A stretch of DNA of 64,000 nt from positions 1-64,000 of the forward strand of contig JBFMCT010000004.1 in the NCBI GenBank assembly GCA_040754375.1, given 5' to 3'. The notes beneath the pieces were generated by a model. The model searched no databases. It was given only the letters and a program-made list of their open reading frames with translations, and was not told the DNA's origin. This stretch comes from Actinomycetota bacterium (lineage in GTDB: Bacteria; Actinomycetota; Acidimicrobiia; Acidimicrobiales; AC-14). A program made the translations under genes and the position numbers. Below are positions 45,124-52,350 of the stretch, one piece after another (positions within the stretch are counted from its first letter, which is position 1; each line of letters starts with the position of its first letter).

Positions 45124-45531
45124 TCAGCTAGGCCGCGGCAAGGTGCGAAAGCCGTGTTCGTCGAAGTCCTCGTCGAAGGCGAAGGCATCGACCAGGCCTT
45201 CCTCGCGCATGACCTCGAACGACGTCCAGTCGACGAGCGAGATGTCCCGGCGTCCGGCGGCTACGAGCGCGGTGGTCGCACGGCGGTGAAGCTCGATGTC
45301 AGGGCATCGGACCGAGAGCACCGGCAGGATCTCGTCGTGGAGGCTCCGCAGCGCGTCCATCCCGTGGCGTCGCTGCACGAGGGCCGAGGTCTCGACCACG
45401 ACGTAGCTGTGGGTGCGAAGTGGGCGGTCACCCGCCAGCAGTTGCGCCCACATCTCGTCGGCTCGGCGATGGGCCACGTCGGCGGCGTTGAGCACGGCCA
45501 GCAACGCCGAGGTGTCGACGAAGACGCTCAT
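45124..45531 (-). CDS. PIN-domain toxin (VapC type)
   Basis: A 135-residue PIN ribonuclease. Acidic residues are at FVDTSALLAVL, VVVETSAL, DISLVDW and FAFDEDFDEHGF, the four-residue metal site. VapC toxins cleave tRNA or rRNA. It overlaps its antitoxin by 4 bp. Together they are the first of two divergent TA modules placed between the iron ATPase and a later binding-protein gene. Confidence 0.92.
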   Translation of the reverse strand: MSVFVDTSALLAVLNAADVAHRRADEMWAQLLAGDRPLRTHSYVVVETSALVQRRHGMDALRSLHDEILPVLSVRCPDIELHRRATTALVAAGRRDISLVDWTSFEVMREEGLVDAFAFDEDFDEHGFRTLPRPS

Positions 45532-45761
45532 CCCCCGAAGGCCTCGAGGAGGTCACGATCGTGGTCTCGGGAGTCGCCGCTCCAACAAAAGCGCCCCGAA
45601 GCTGCTCGGGCTCGGGCACGACGATCAGTCGTCGAGGCGTCCTCGATGAGGGCGAGCACCCCCTGTCGTACGAGGGCTGCCATAGACGTTCCTCGCGAGC
45701 GTGCGAGCTCGCGCAGCCGGTCCATCTGCTCGGGCTCGAGGGAGATCTGAGTTCGCACCAC
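45528..45761 (-). CDS. Ribbon-helix-helix antitoxin (VapB type)
   Basis: A 77-residue protein. VVRTQISLEPEQMDRLRELA, then RSRGTSMAALVRQGVLALIE, is a ribbon-helix-helix DNA-binding fold. A C-terminal tail (FCWSGDSRDHDRDLLEAFGG) would contact the PIN toxin. The first GTG at 45761 has TATCAT 8 nt upstream. The antitoxin stop overlaps the toxin start. Confidence 0.85.
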   Translation of the reverse strand: MVRTQISLEPEQMDRLRELARSRGTSMAALVRQGVLALIEDASTTDRRARARAASGRFCWSGDSRDHDRDLLEAFGG

Positions 45762-45769
45762 GACCGAGA

Positions 45770-45775
45770 ATGATA
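45770..45775 (-). promoter_or_regulatory. -10 box of the VapB-type antitoxin gene
   Basis: TATCAT on the minus strand is 8 nt before the first GTG. Confidence 0.4.
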
Positions 45776-45920
45776 ACAGTTGTGCCGTAAATGCCATCAT
45801 CCCTGTCGTCCTCGTCGTGGGCGGCAGCCGTGCGGCGGCGGTGATCGTCCGGGTCGGCCTGGCCCGCAGTCCCACCACTCTGAGTACCCGAACCTGTCGA
45901 CGGAGACCTGGCCCGAGCAA

Positions 45921-45951
45921 TGTGGTCACGAGGCCTAGTACCGTGACCACA
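45921..45951 (+). promoter_or_regulatory. Operator inverted repeat and -10 box of the Phd-type module
   Basis: A perfect 10-bp inverted repeat (TGTGGTCACG at 45921-45930, CGTGACCACA at 45942-45951) spans the -10 box TACCGT (45939-45944) and ends on the A of the start codon. Binding here would block both transcription and a leaderless start, as expected for autorepression by the antitoxin. Confidence 0.65.
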
Positions 45952-46208
45952 TGGACGTGGCCATCCGGGAGTTGAAAGCAAAGCTGTCCGCTTACATACA
46001 GCGGGCGTCCGCGGGCGAGCTCATCACCGTCACGGACCGAGGCCGGCCGGTGGCCGTCCTCGGTCCGCCCGTCGGTCGCGTCGACCTGAACGCCGCGGCT
46101 GAGGCGGGATGGCTCACGCCAGCGGCGAGGACCGGCCTGGGGGCGGTCCGTCGGCGAAGGTCCGACCGCAGCACCCTCGACGTCCTGAACGAGGACCGCT
46201 CCGAGTGA
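45951..46208 (+). CDS. Phd/YefM-family antitoxin
   Basis: An 85-residue antitoxin. MDVAIRELKAKLSAYIQRA and GELITVTDRGRPVAVLGPP are the Phd/YefM signature. Its C-terminus (RSDRSTLDVLNEDRSE) is the toxin-binding tail. It is transcribed from a leaderless promoter inside a perfect inverted repeat and overlaps the PIN toxin by 4 bp. Confidence 0.92.
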   Translation: MDVAIRELKAKLSAYIQRASAGELITVTDRGRPVAVLGPPVGRVDLNAAAEAGWLTPAARTGLGAVRRRRSDRSTLDVLNEDRSE

Positions 46209-46606
46209 CGCTCTACGTCGACTCGAGCGCACTGCTGAAGCGCTACGTGGACGAGGCCGACTCGGACCGGGCCGTCGAGCTCTTGGCCAGTGACCCCGAG
46301 CTCGTCACCGGTCGGCACACCGTCGTAGAGGTGCGACGCAACCTTGCTCGCCTTCTTCAACCCGCGGACGCGACGGCAGCCCGCGCCGACTTCGGTGCGG
46401 ACCTGGGGTCGATCTCCATCGTGGAGCTCGACCCGGCTACGTGCGAGCTGAGCGCGACCATCGCCGAGCAGACCGGGGTGCGGACGATGGATGCGCTCCA
46501 TCTCGGTGCCGCCAAGCGGCTGGGAACGGCTATGACGTTCCTGACCTTCGACGTGCGCCAGGGGCAGGCGGCCCGTGCCCTCGGCTTCGCGGTGGCCGGC
46601 GTCTGA
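46205..46606 (+). CDS. PIN-domain toxin (VapC type) with Phd antitoxin
   Basis: A 133-residue PIN ribonuclease. Acidic residues are at LYVDSSALLKRY, TVVEVRRN, VRTMDALHLGAA and FLTFDVRQ, so the catalytic set is complete. The GTG at 46205 overlaps the antitoxin stop. It lies immediately before the iron-box region of the next binding-protein gene. Confidence 0.93.
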   Translation: MTLYVDSSALLKRYVDEADSDRAVELLASDPELVTGRHTVVEVRRNLARLLQPADATAARADFGADLGSISIVELDPATCELSATIAEQTGVRTMDALHLGAAKRLGTAMTFLTFDVRQGQAARALGFAVAGV

Positions 46607-46635
46607 GCCCTCGCCGGGGCGGCCAAGGCGGGTTA

Positions 46636-46669
46636 TAAGGCTTGCCTAAGAAGACCTCTTAGGTATACC
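46636..46669 (+). promoter_or_regulatory. Candidate DtxR/IdeR iron box and downstream dyad
   Basis: TAAGGCTTGCCTAA (46636-46649) is a near-perfect dyad matching the TWAGG...CCTWA type of iron box. TTAGGTATACC (46659-46669) is a second half-site with a palindrome. They lie about 90-120 bp upstream of a siderophore-binding-protein gene with a normal ribosome-binding site. Iron repression is the likely reading. Confidence 0.6.
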
Positions 46670-46752
46670 ATAGATTCCTGAACTGCTGGGTGGTCCTTGC
46701 GTCGCGAGCCGGGGTTCACCGAGAAGGACGTGCACGAGCCCAAGGAGAGCGA

Positions 46753-47736
46753 ATGAGTACGACGTCGCTGTGCCCAGCGCTTCCCGAGGTGCAGGACGAA
46801 CTGACCCGCCGAGAGTTCGTGGCGGCGCTCACTGCCGCCGGGTTGTTGGCCGCGTGCGGCCGCGATCGTGTGACCGCACCGGACGGGGCGGCGACCCGCA
46901 CGGTCACCTCACACAACGGCCCGGTCGAGGTGCCGGCCGACCCGGGACGGGTGGTGGCCGCCATCGGTTCCTTCGAGATCGATATGGTCGCTGTGGGGGT
47001 CATGCCGGTGCTCACCACCAGCTTCGCTGGCCCGTGGGTCAAGCTGGGCTCTTCCGTCAAGATCACCGAGAACATCCCACCCGACCCCGAGGAGCTGCTG
47101 GCCCTGCGCCCCGACCTCATGCTCGGGTGGAACTGGGTGACGGCTGAGCCGGTCTACGAGAAGCTCGTCAAGATCGCCCCTTACGTGGGACTGGGCGAGA
47201 GCGCGGCCACGGCCGGCCCCGGGTTCGAGAACGGCCCGCTCAAGAGCTGGGGCACCTTGTTCCTGAGCGTGTGCGACGTGCTCGGCCGCCGGCCCGAGGG
47301 CGAGCGCCTCGTGGCCGAGCTGGAGACCCGCCTCGACCGCCTGGCCGAGCGTCGCTCCGGCCAACCACGGCTGAGGGTGGCGCGCATCGAGTTCTACAAG
47401 TCCGGCTCGTTCAGTTGGCGGGGCCAGGACGAGGACACCGCCGAACTGATGCGCCGGATCGGGCTGGAGGTGGTAGGCCCGGCTACGAGCGAGCGGGACC
47501 AGAGCCTGGAGCGACTGGCCGAGATCGACGCCGACCGCCTCATCATCCCCGTAGGCAGCGAGAGCATCCCCCGGGCCGTCTACGAGGAGGTGGCGGCCAC
47601 GCCGCTCTTCCGGGCCATCCCGGCCGTGGCCGCCGGCCGGGTCGACCTCGTAGACGCCCGGTTGTGGCCCGGGTTGGGCCACCTGTGGGCCCGCGCCCTC
47701 GTCGACGACCTCGAGCGTCTCTACGTGCCCGCCTGA
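46753..47736 (+). CDS. Siderophore-binding lipoprotein (Tat-type signal, second)
   Basis: A 327-residue FecB/FhuD-fold protein. The N-terminus LTRREFVAALTAAGLLAAC again joins a twin-Arg motif to a lipobox and is very similar to the 42213 protein. AVGVMPVLTTSFAGPWVKLG, EELLALRPDLMLGWNW and RVDLVDARLWPGLGHLW mark the family. A strong AAGGAGA ribosome-binding site lies 4 nt before the ATG. It follows the iron-box-like dyads. Confidence 0.93.
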   Translation: MSTTSLCPALPEVQDELTRREFVAALTAAGLLAACGRDRVTAPDGAATRTVTSHNGPVEVPADPGRVVAAIGSFEIDMVAVGVMPVLTTSFAGPWVKLGSSVKITENIPPDPEELLALRPDLMLGWNWVTAEPVYEKLVKIAPYVGLGESAATAGPGFENGPLKSWGTLFLSVCDVLGRRPEGERLVAELETRLDRLAERRSGQPRLRVARIEFYKSGSFSWRGQDEDTAELMRRIGLEVVGPATSERDQSLERLAEIDADRLIIPVGSESIPRAVYEEVAATPLFRAIPAVAAGRVDLVDARLWPGLGHLWARALVDDLERLYVPA

Positions 47737-47840
47737 GGCGACCAAGCGACAGGGCCGCTGGGCCGTACGGGCCGCACCCAGAGGTCCGCGCGTCGCCCGG
47801 CCCGGCAGTCAGTCGATCCAACCGAGAAAGGGGAGTTCGC
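47737..47840 (+). other. Gap between two binding-protein genes
   Basis: About 100 bp with no clear terminator. AAAGGGGAG ends just before the next ATG, so the two genes are probably one transcript. Nothing else seen. Confidence 0.4.
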
Positions 47841-48914
47841 ATGATCGAGGAGATGCCGTCGCGGCGGCTTGTCGGGCCCGGCCGGGCGACCGCCACTCGA
47901 CTGACCGGCGTCGCCATCGTGGCGCTGGTCCTGTTGGTCGCGCCGGCGTGCGGGACCAGCGAAGAGGGCGCGCCAACACAGCCGGCGTCGGGCACACGCA
48001 CAGCCGCGTTTCCCCGCACGGTCTCTCACGCCTTCGGGGATTCGGTCATCCTTCATGAACCCCGCCGCGTCGTAGCCTGGGGATGGGGGAGCGCGGACGC
48101 CGCCGTTGCGCTCGGGGTGGTGCCGGTGGCCATACCGTTCCAGGCCTACGGGGGCGACAACGAGGGCGTGCTCCCATGGATCCGGGAGAGGCTCAAGGCT
48201 GAAAACGCGGCGCTGCCGATCGTTCTTCCTGATGCCGAGGAACCACCGTTCGAGGCTATCGCCGCCGCCCGTCCCGACCTCATTCTCGCCGTCTATTCGG
48301 GTATAACGGGCGAGGACTACAAGCTCCTGTCGGCCATCGCCCCGACGGTTGCGTACCCGGGTAAGCCCTGGGCCACGCCGTGGCGGGACACGGTCAAGAT
48401 CGTCGGATCGGCGCTGGGCCGGGACCAGCAGGCGGCCGAGGTGCTTCGAGGCATCGACGACCAGGTCGCGGCCAAGGCGTCGGCCCACCCCGAGCTCAAG
48501 GGCAAATCGGTCGCCATGGTGTGGGACTCGGCCGGCACGTTCTACGTGTACAAGCCGGCCGACGCCCGGGTGGAGTTCACCCTCGGGCTCGGCCTGGTCA
48601 ACGCCCCCAGCGTTACGGCCCTAGCCTCGGGGGAGTCGAGCTTCTTCTACACACTGAGCTACGAGCAGTTGGAGAAGCTGACGAGCGACATCCTCGTGAG
48701 CTACGCCGACACACCGGAGGCCTCGGAGGCTTTCCTGTCGTCTCCTCACGGACAGCTCATGGAGCAGGTGCGGACGGGGAGGGTGGCACCCGTCATCGGC
48801 AAGGAGTTCATCGCCTCGGTATCGCCCCCGACCGCCCTGTCGCTCACCTGGGGGCTGGACGAGTACGTGAGGATCCTGGCCACCGCCGCCAAGGCCGCCG
48901 GTGGGCCGCGGTAG
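47841..48914 (+). CDS. Siderophore-binding lipoprotein (Sec-type signal)
   Basis: A 357-residue FecB-fold binding protein with an ordinary lipoprotein signal (residues 1-36, LLVAPACGTS). Hallmarks are RRVVAWGWGSADAAVALGV, FEAIAAARPDLILAVYSGI, IAPTVAYPGKPWATPW and VSPPTALSLTWGLDEYV. It differs from the two Tat-type paralogues in signal type. Having three binding proteins suggests that the permease pair serves several siderophores. Confidence 0.92.
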   Translation: MIEEMPSRRLVGPGRATATRLTGVAIVALVLLVAPACGTSEEGAPTQPASGTRTAAFPRTVSHAFGDSVILHEPRRVVAWGWGSADAAVALGVVPVAIPFQAYGGDNEGVLPWIRERLKAENAALPIVLPDAEEPPFEAIAAARPDLILAVYSGITGEDYKLLSAIAPTVAYPGKPWATPWRDTVKIVGSALGRDQQAAEVLRGIDDQVAAKASAHPELKGKSVAMVWDSAGTFYVYKPADARVEFTLGLGLVNAPSVTALASGESSFFYTLSYEQLEKLTSDILVSYADTPEASEAFLSSPHGQLMEQVRTGRVAPVIGKEFIASVSPPTALSLTWGLDEYVRILATAAKAAGGPR

Positions 48915-48962
48915 AGGCGGACCGTGGACGGCGGGCCGGCCGGGTGATCGAGCTCGACGCCC

Positions 48963-49400
48963 CTACTCGGCGCCGTCGCCACCGTGGCCGGACCCGCGAG
49001 GAACGACCCACTCGTGGGGCTGGCCGGTGACGGCGGCGATCCGCTCGTAGCCGGAGTCGTAGTGCAGCACCGTGGCCGAGGCGGCCTGGGCGATGGCGGC
49101 CAGCATGAGGTCGGGGATCGGGAGGTGATGCTGGCCCCTCGTGGCCAGGACGCTCATGACCTCCTCGATCTGTCGCTCGGCCCGCTCACTGCAGTGAAGG
49201 TAGGGAAAGGAGCCGAGCTCCAGTCTCAGCCGGGACAGTTCGGCCACGTCGCGGGCCGAGTACAGCAGTTCTGCCATCCTCACGACGCAGACGGCCAACC
49301 GGCCGGACTCCCGCAACGAATGGAGCCGGTCACGCGCCCGGCGGCCATAGCGAGCCTGCTCCCAGCCCGACTTGTCGACCATCTGCACCGAGGAGGTCAT
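48963..49400 (-). CDS. PIN-domain toxin (VapC type) behind a mazEF pair
   Basis: A 145-residue PIN ribonuclease. Acidic residues are at MVDKSGWEQA, RMAELLYSA, IPDLMLAAIAQ and LHYDSGYERIA. It lies 12 bp after the MazF-type toxin stop on the same strand and has no VapB/Phd of its own nearby, so the MazE-type antitoxin may serve both toxins, or an antitoxin may be supplied elsewhere. Confidence 0.88.
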   Translation of the reverse strand: MTSSVQMVDKSGWEQARYGRRARDRLHSLRESGRLAVCVVRMAELLYSARDVAELSRLRLELGSFPYLHCSERAERQIEEVMSVLATRGQHHLPIPDLMLAAIAQAASATVLHYDSGYERIAAVTGQPHEWVVPRGSGHGGDGAE

Positions 49401-49412
49401 AGGCGACCCTCC

Positions 49413-49742
49413 TCAAGGGTCGGGGGTGCAGGCCACGGCGACGGCCAAGGCCTGGCACAGCTCGGCCATCTTCGAGGCTGACAGCTGGCCGAGCGGAGCC
49501 CGTAGCCGGTCCTTGCGCAGCAATGTGAGGTTGTCGAGGGCGGCCACGCAGTCCCGGTCGATCCCGTCGGCGGGGCCCAGGCGCACCGCCGTGGGGATGT
49601 CGCGGATGGTCGTGGTGAGCGGTACCACCAAGATGGCGTTCAGCGACCGGCCGGCGAAGTCGCGGTGCAGCACGACCGCGGGCCGGAGCTTGTCCATCTC
49701 GGCCAGCCACACCTCGCCCCGGCGCGGCGGGTTACCAGTCAA
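49413..49742 (-). CDS. MazF/PemK-family toxin (second)
   Basis: A 109-residue MazF-type mRNA interferase. RRGEVWLAEMDKLRPAVVLH and ILVVPLTTTIRDIPTAVRLG hold the conserved Arg and Thr residues; IDRDCVAALDNLTLLRKDRL is the C-terminal helix. It overlaps the antitoxin by 11 bp and precedes the vapC-like gene. Confidence 0.92.
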   Translation of the reverse strand: MTGNPPRRGEVWLAEMDKLRPAVVLHRDFAGRSLNAILVVPLTTTIRDIPTAVRLGPADGIDRDCVAALDNLTLLRKDRLRAPLGQLSASKMAELCQALAVAVACTPDP

Positions 49743-49989
49743 GGTCGGCGGCTGCCAGCCCGTCGAGGCTCACCTCGGCCAGCGCCTCCTCGTTGGCACC
49801 CGCGGGCCGGGCGTCGTAACCGGCCGCCAGCCGGGCGTCGATATCGGCCTCCCGCTCGGCGGCCAGGAACCGCCGGACGGCGAGCCTCAGCACCTCGGCC
49901 CGGGCCACCGAGCGCCGCTCGGCCTCGCGGTCCACCGCGGCCAGGCTCTCATTGTCTATCTGGAAGGCAATCTGAGTGACTTTGGCCAT
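49732..49989 (-). CDS. MazE-type ribbon-helix-helix antitoxin (second)
   Basis: An 85-residue antitoxin. MAKVTQIAFQIDNESLAAVD and RSVARAEVLRLAVRRFLAAE form the ribbon-helix-helix; the acidic C-terminal tail ends SLDGLAAADLDW. TATGGT lies 6 nt before the ATG, a leaderless promoter that is directly preceded by the remains of an older toxin gene. Confidence 0.9.
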   Translation of the reverse strand: MAKVTQIAFQIDNESLAAVDREAERRSVARAEVLRLAVRRFLAAEREADIDARLAAGYDARPAGANEEALAEVSLDGLAAADLDW

Positions 49990-49995
49990 GAAAGA

Positions 49996-50001
49996 ACCAT
50001 A
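49996..50001 (-). promoter_or_regulatory. -10 box of the second mazE-type gene (leaderless)
   Basis: TATGGT on the minus strand ends 6 nt before the ATG at 49989. Confidence 0.5.
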
Positions 50002-50012
50002 CTGCGATGCCC

Positions 50013-50125
50013 GACCCCGCGACGATGGCCGGGACCGGCCGGTCGGGACGCAGGTGGGCCCGGGCCAGACCGTGGTGCTCGTGGTCGGCGACCAAGGTGG
50101 CGACCAGCGCCGAGGTGCCCATCAC
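50013..50125 (-). pseudogene. Truncated PIN-domain toxin remnant
   Basis: From GTG 50125 the frame reads MGTSALVATLVADHEHHGLA and continues RAHLRPDRPVPAIV before leaving the family. This looks like the N-terminal 35-40 residues of a PIN toxin. The catalytic Asp of the usual M-D-T-S-A-L is Gly here (GGC for GAC), and the remaining two-thirds are gone, replaced by the mazE-type promoter. It directly follows the AbrB remnant, as toxin follows antitoxin. Confidence 0.65.
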
Positions 50126-50386
50126 CGGTGAGCGCGTTCCTCGTCGATGGCCGCCAGCACCTCGTCATTGGAGACCGGTCGTCCCAGGAGCAGGGACCGG
50201 CATGCCATCGGCTCCCAGCGTGACGTGGCTCGCCTGGCCCGCGGGAGTGATCAGCAGGCCATCCGCGGTGGGGCGAACCAACACCTCACCGGCCCCGGTG
50301 ACCACCTGCTCGCGCAGACGCTTGGGCAGCACCATCCGGCCCTGGCTAGAGCGGGCGCCCGCCGTGGGGGCGCTGGTAGGTTTCGT
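50122..50386 (-). pseudogene. Frameshifted AbrB/MazE-type antitoxin remnant
   Basis: The sequence encodes SSQGRMVLPKRLREQVVTGA and VLVRPTADGLLITPAG, then HVTLGADGMPV, in one frame. After a CCC run (complement 50193-50195) the homology continues in the next frame as LLLGRPVSNDEVLAAIDEER. Removing one C restores one continuous AbrB-type protein. The expected start codon reads ACG (50384-50386) instead of ATG. A frameshift plus a lost start indicates a dead gene. Confidence 0.7.
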
Positions 50387-50415
50387 GAGCCGGTGCCGAG
50401 CTGAGGGGGAGGGCC

Positions 50416-51801
50416 GTGACGGGGGTGCGGAGGGCGATCAGGTCTCGCTCGTCGAGGTGGCTGGTGCTGGCGGTGGTGGCTGCCCTGCCCGCCCTGGCCT
50501 CGACCGGCGCTGTGTCGGCCCAGAGCCCGCCCACCTCAGTGCCGGGGGGCCGCGTCCTGCTGCTGGCGGCCGACGGCGATACCAACACCTATGTCCCCGC
50601 CCCGGTCCGGGCCGGTGGTGTCGACGGTGCCCCGCCCCCGCCGGCATCCACCATCCAGGTGACGTTCGCCCCCGGCTTCCCGACCGCCGCTCAGGCCCCC
50701 GTCAACGCGGCCATGGCCGTCTGGTCCCAGCTCATCACCTCGAGCCAACCCATCACCGTCCGGGCCACCTACACGAACCTCGGCGCGGGCACCCTGGGCG
50801 GGGCCGGGCCGACGTTCGTCTATCGCGACTTCACCAACGCCCCGGTGCCGGGCACGTTCTACGCCCAGCCCCTGGCCGAGGCCCTGGCGGGAACCAACCT
50901 GGGCGGCAGCGACCCCGACGTCGAGATCGACATCAACGTCCGCAGTGACTGGTACTTCGGCACCGACGGCAACCCGCCCGCCGGCCGGTTCGACCTGATG
51001 AGCGTCGTCATGCACGAGTTCCTGCACGGCCTCGGCTTCCTGGGCACGATGGACGTCAACGCCTCCAACCAGGGCTACTGGGGCCTGGGGTCCCAGCCGT
51101 GGCCCGACATCTACGACCGGTTCACCCAGAACCAGCAGGGGACGAGCCTGCTCAACACCACCACCTTCCCCAACCCGTCGGCTGCCCTGCGCAACGCCCT
51201 CCAGAGCGGTGCCCTGTTCTTCAACAGCCCCCGCACCAACCGAGGCCTGTCCGACCGGCCCCGGCTCTACTCCCCGCCATCGTGGTCACTGGGCAGCAGC
51301 TACGCCCACCTCGACGAGTTCACCTACCCGGCGGGGTCGGCCAACTCGCTGGCCACACCCTTCCTGAACACGGCCGAGGCGGTGCACGCCCCCGGGCCCA
51401 TCGCCCTGTGCATGCTGGAGGCCATGGGCTGGCAGACGGTGCAGGACTGCACGCCGCCGGCCACCACCCAGGTGGTGGGCTTCACGTGGTTCGCCACCGG
51501 CGGCTTCACGGCCAGCGGGCCGTCGGGCACCACGGTTCGGGCCTACGCCACCGGGACCTCGACCAACCGGCCCTACAAGCTGGTGAGCGGGCTCGACGGC
51601 GGTCCTGACCGGCCCTGCATGTGGGACACCGTGCCCCTCAACCCCACCAACCGGTTCCCCAACAGCACGGGGTTCATCCCCAACACGTCGGGCCCGATCA
51701 ACCGGGGGCCGGGGAACTGGCAGGTGTGCTTCCGGGAGGAGAACCCGGCGGCGGGCACGCTGCGGGTGTCGATCCCGGCCACCTTCCGGGTCACGGGCTG
51801 A
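50416..51801 (+). CDS. Secreted zinc metalloprotease-like protein
   Basis: A 461-residue secreted protein. It has a signal peptide (Arg-rich start, WLVLAVVAALPALASTGA, cleavage near VSAQS). The catalytic VVMHEFLHGLGFLG has HEFLH at residues 200-204 with Gly207, the HEXXHxxG zincin pattern, followed by an acidic residue rather than the third His of metzincins. The C-terminal 120 residues (from about TTQVVGFTWFATGGFTASG) form a separate beta-rich domain with Cys pairs. The GTG start has a GAGGGGGAGG ribosome-binding site. Substrate unknown. Confidence 0.85.
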   Translation: MTGVRRAIRSRSSRWLVLAVVAALPALASTGAVSAQSPPTSVPGGRVLLLAADGDTNTYVPAPVRAGGVDGAPPPPASTIQVTFAPGFPTAAQAPVNAAMAVWSQLITSSQPITVRATYTNLGAGTLGGAGPTFVYRDFTNAPVPGTFYAQPLAEALAGTNLGGSDPDVEIDINVRSDWYFGTDGNPPAGRFDLMSVVMHEFLHGLGFLGTMDVNASNQGYWGLGSQPWPDIYDRFTQNQQGTSLLNTTTFPNPSAALRNALQSGALFFNSPRTNRGLSDRPRLYSPPSWSLGSSYAHLDEFTYPAGSANSLATPFLNTAEAVHAPGPIALCMLEAMGWQTVQDCTPPATTQVVGFTWFATGGFTASGPSGTTVRAYATGTSTNRPYKLVSGLDGGPDRPCMWDTVPLNPTNRFPNSTGFIPNTSGPINRGPGNWQVCFREENPAAGTLRVSIPATFRVTG

Positions 51802-51888
51802 CCGGCTGGTAGAGTTCTCCCGACGTGCTGGCGACCCTGCCGGCGCGGCCCGGCACGACCGAGCGAGCGAGCAGAACCCGAAGAACTG

Positions 51889-52146
51889 ATGCCCGACAAG
51901 AACGCCACGATCACCGAGTACCGCCTTCACGAGACCGACACCGGCTCCCCCGAGGTCCAGGTCGCGCTCCTCACCGAGCGCATCAACCACCTCACCGAGC
52001 ACCTCAAGGCCCACAAGAAAGACCATCACGGTCGCCGTGGCCTCTTGATGCTCGTGGGCCAGCGGCGCCGGCTGCTCGACTACGTGCGGCGCAACGACGT
52101 GGAGCGCTACCGGGCACTGATCGCCCGCCTCGGCCTCCGCCGCTAA
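51889..52146 (+). CDS. rpsO: 30S ribosomal protein S15
   Basis: An 85-residue ribosomal protein. [40 protein letters not shown] and [19 protein letters not shown] are diagnostic. It binds 16S rRNA and the S6/S18 platform. It is followed by a strong terminator hairpin and then pnp, the widespread rpsO-pnp arrangement. Confidence 0.98.
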   Translation: MPDKNATITEYRLHETDTGSPEVQVALLTERINHLTEHLKAHKKDHHGRRGLLMLVGQRRRLLDYVRRNDVERYRALIARLGLRR

Positions 52147-52162
52147 CAGGCGAACCCTCTTC

Positions 52163-52184
52163 GAGCGGCCCCGCGGGGCCGCTC
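52163..52184 (+). terminator. Terminator hairpin of rpsO
   Basis: A perfect palindromic GC-rich stem (GAGCGGCC... with ...GGCCGCTC) 16 bp after the rpsO stop, followed by TTGCG. Confidence 0.8.
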
Positions 52185-52237
52185 GTTGCGTACCAGACAA
52201 CAGATCCCAACGATCCGGCGGCGCAGAGGCGTCAGCT

Positions 52238-52290
52238 GCCAGTTGCCAGCTCCCCGGCCCCGGCCGGGTGGTTGACAACTGGGAACTGGC
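52238..52290 (+). promoter_or_regulatory. Hairpin in the pnp leader
   Basis: A 12-bp stem (52238-52249 with 52279-52290, 11 of 12 paired) and a GC-rich loop that may pair internally lie about 60 bp before pnp. In several bacteria such a leader stem is cut by RNase III and lets PNPase control its own mRNA. That role here is an inference. Confidence 0.5.
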
Positions 52291-52350
52291 TCCCACCGCC
52301 GCCCTGATCGCCGTCCGGCAAGAAAGCCGGCCGGCCAAAAGGAGCCAGAG

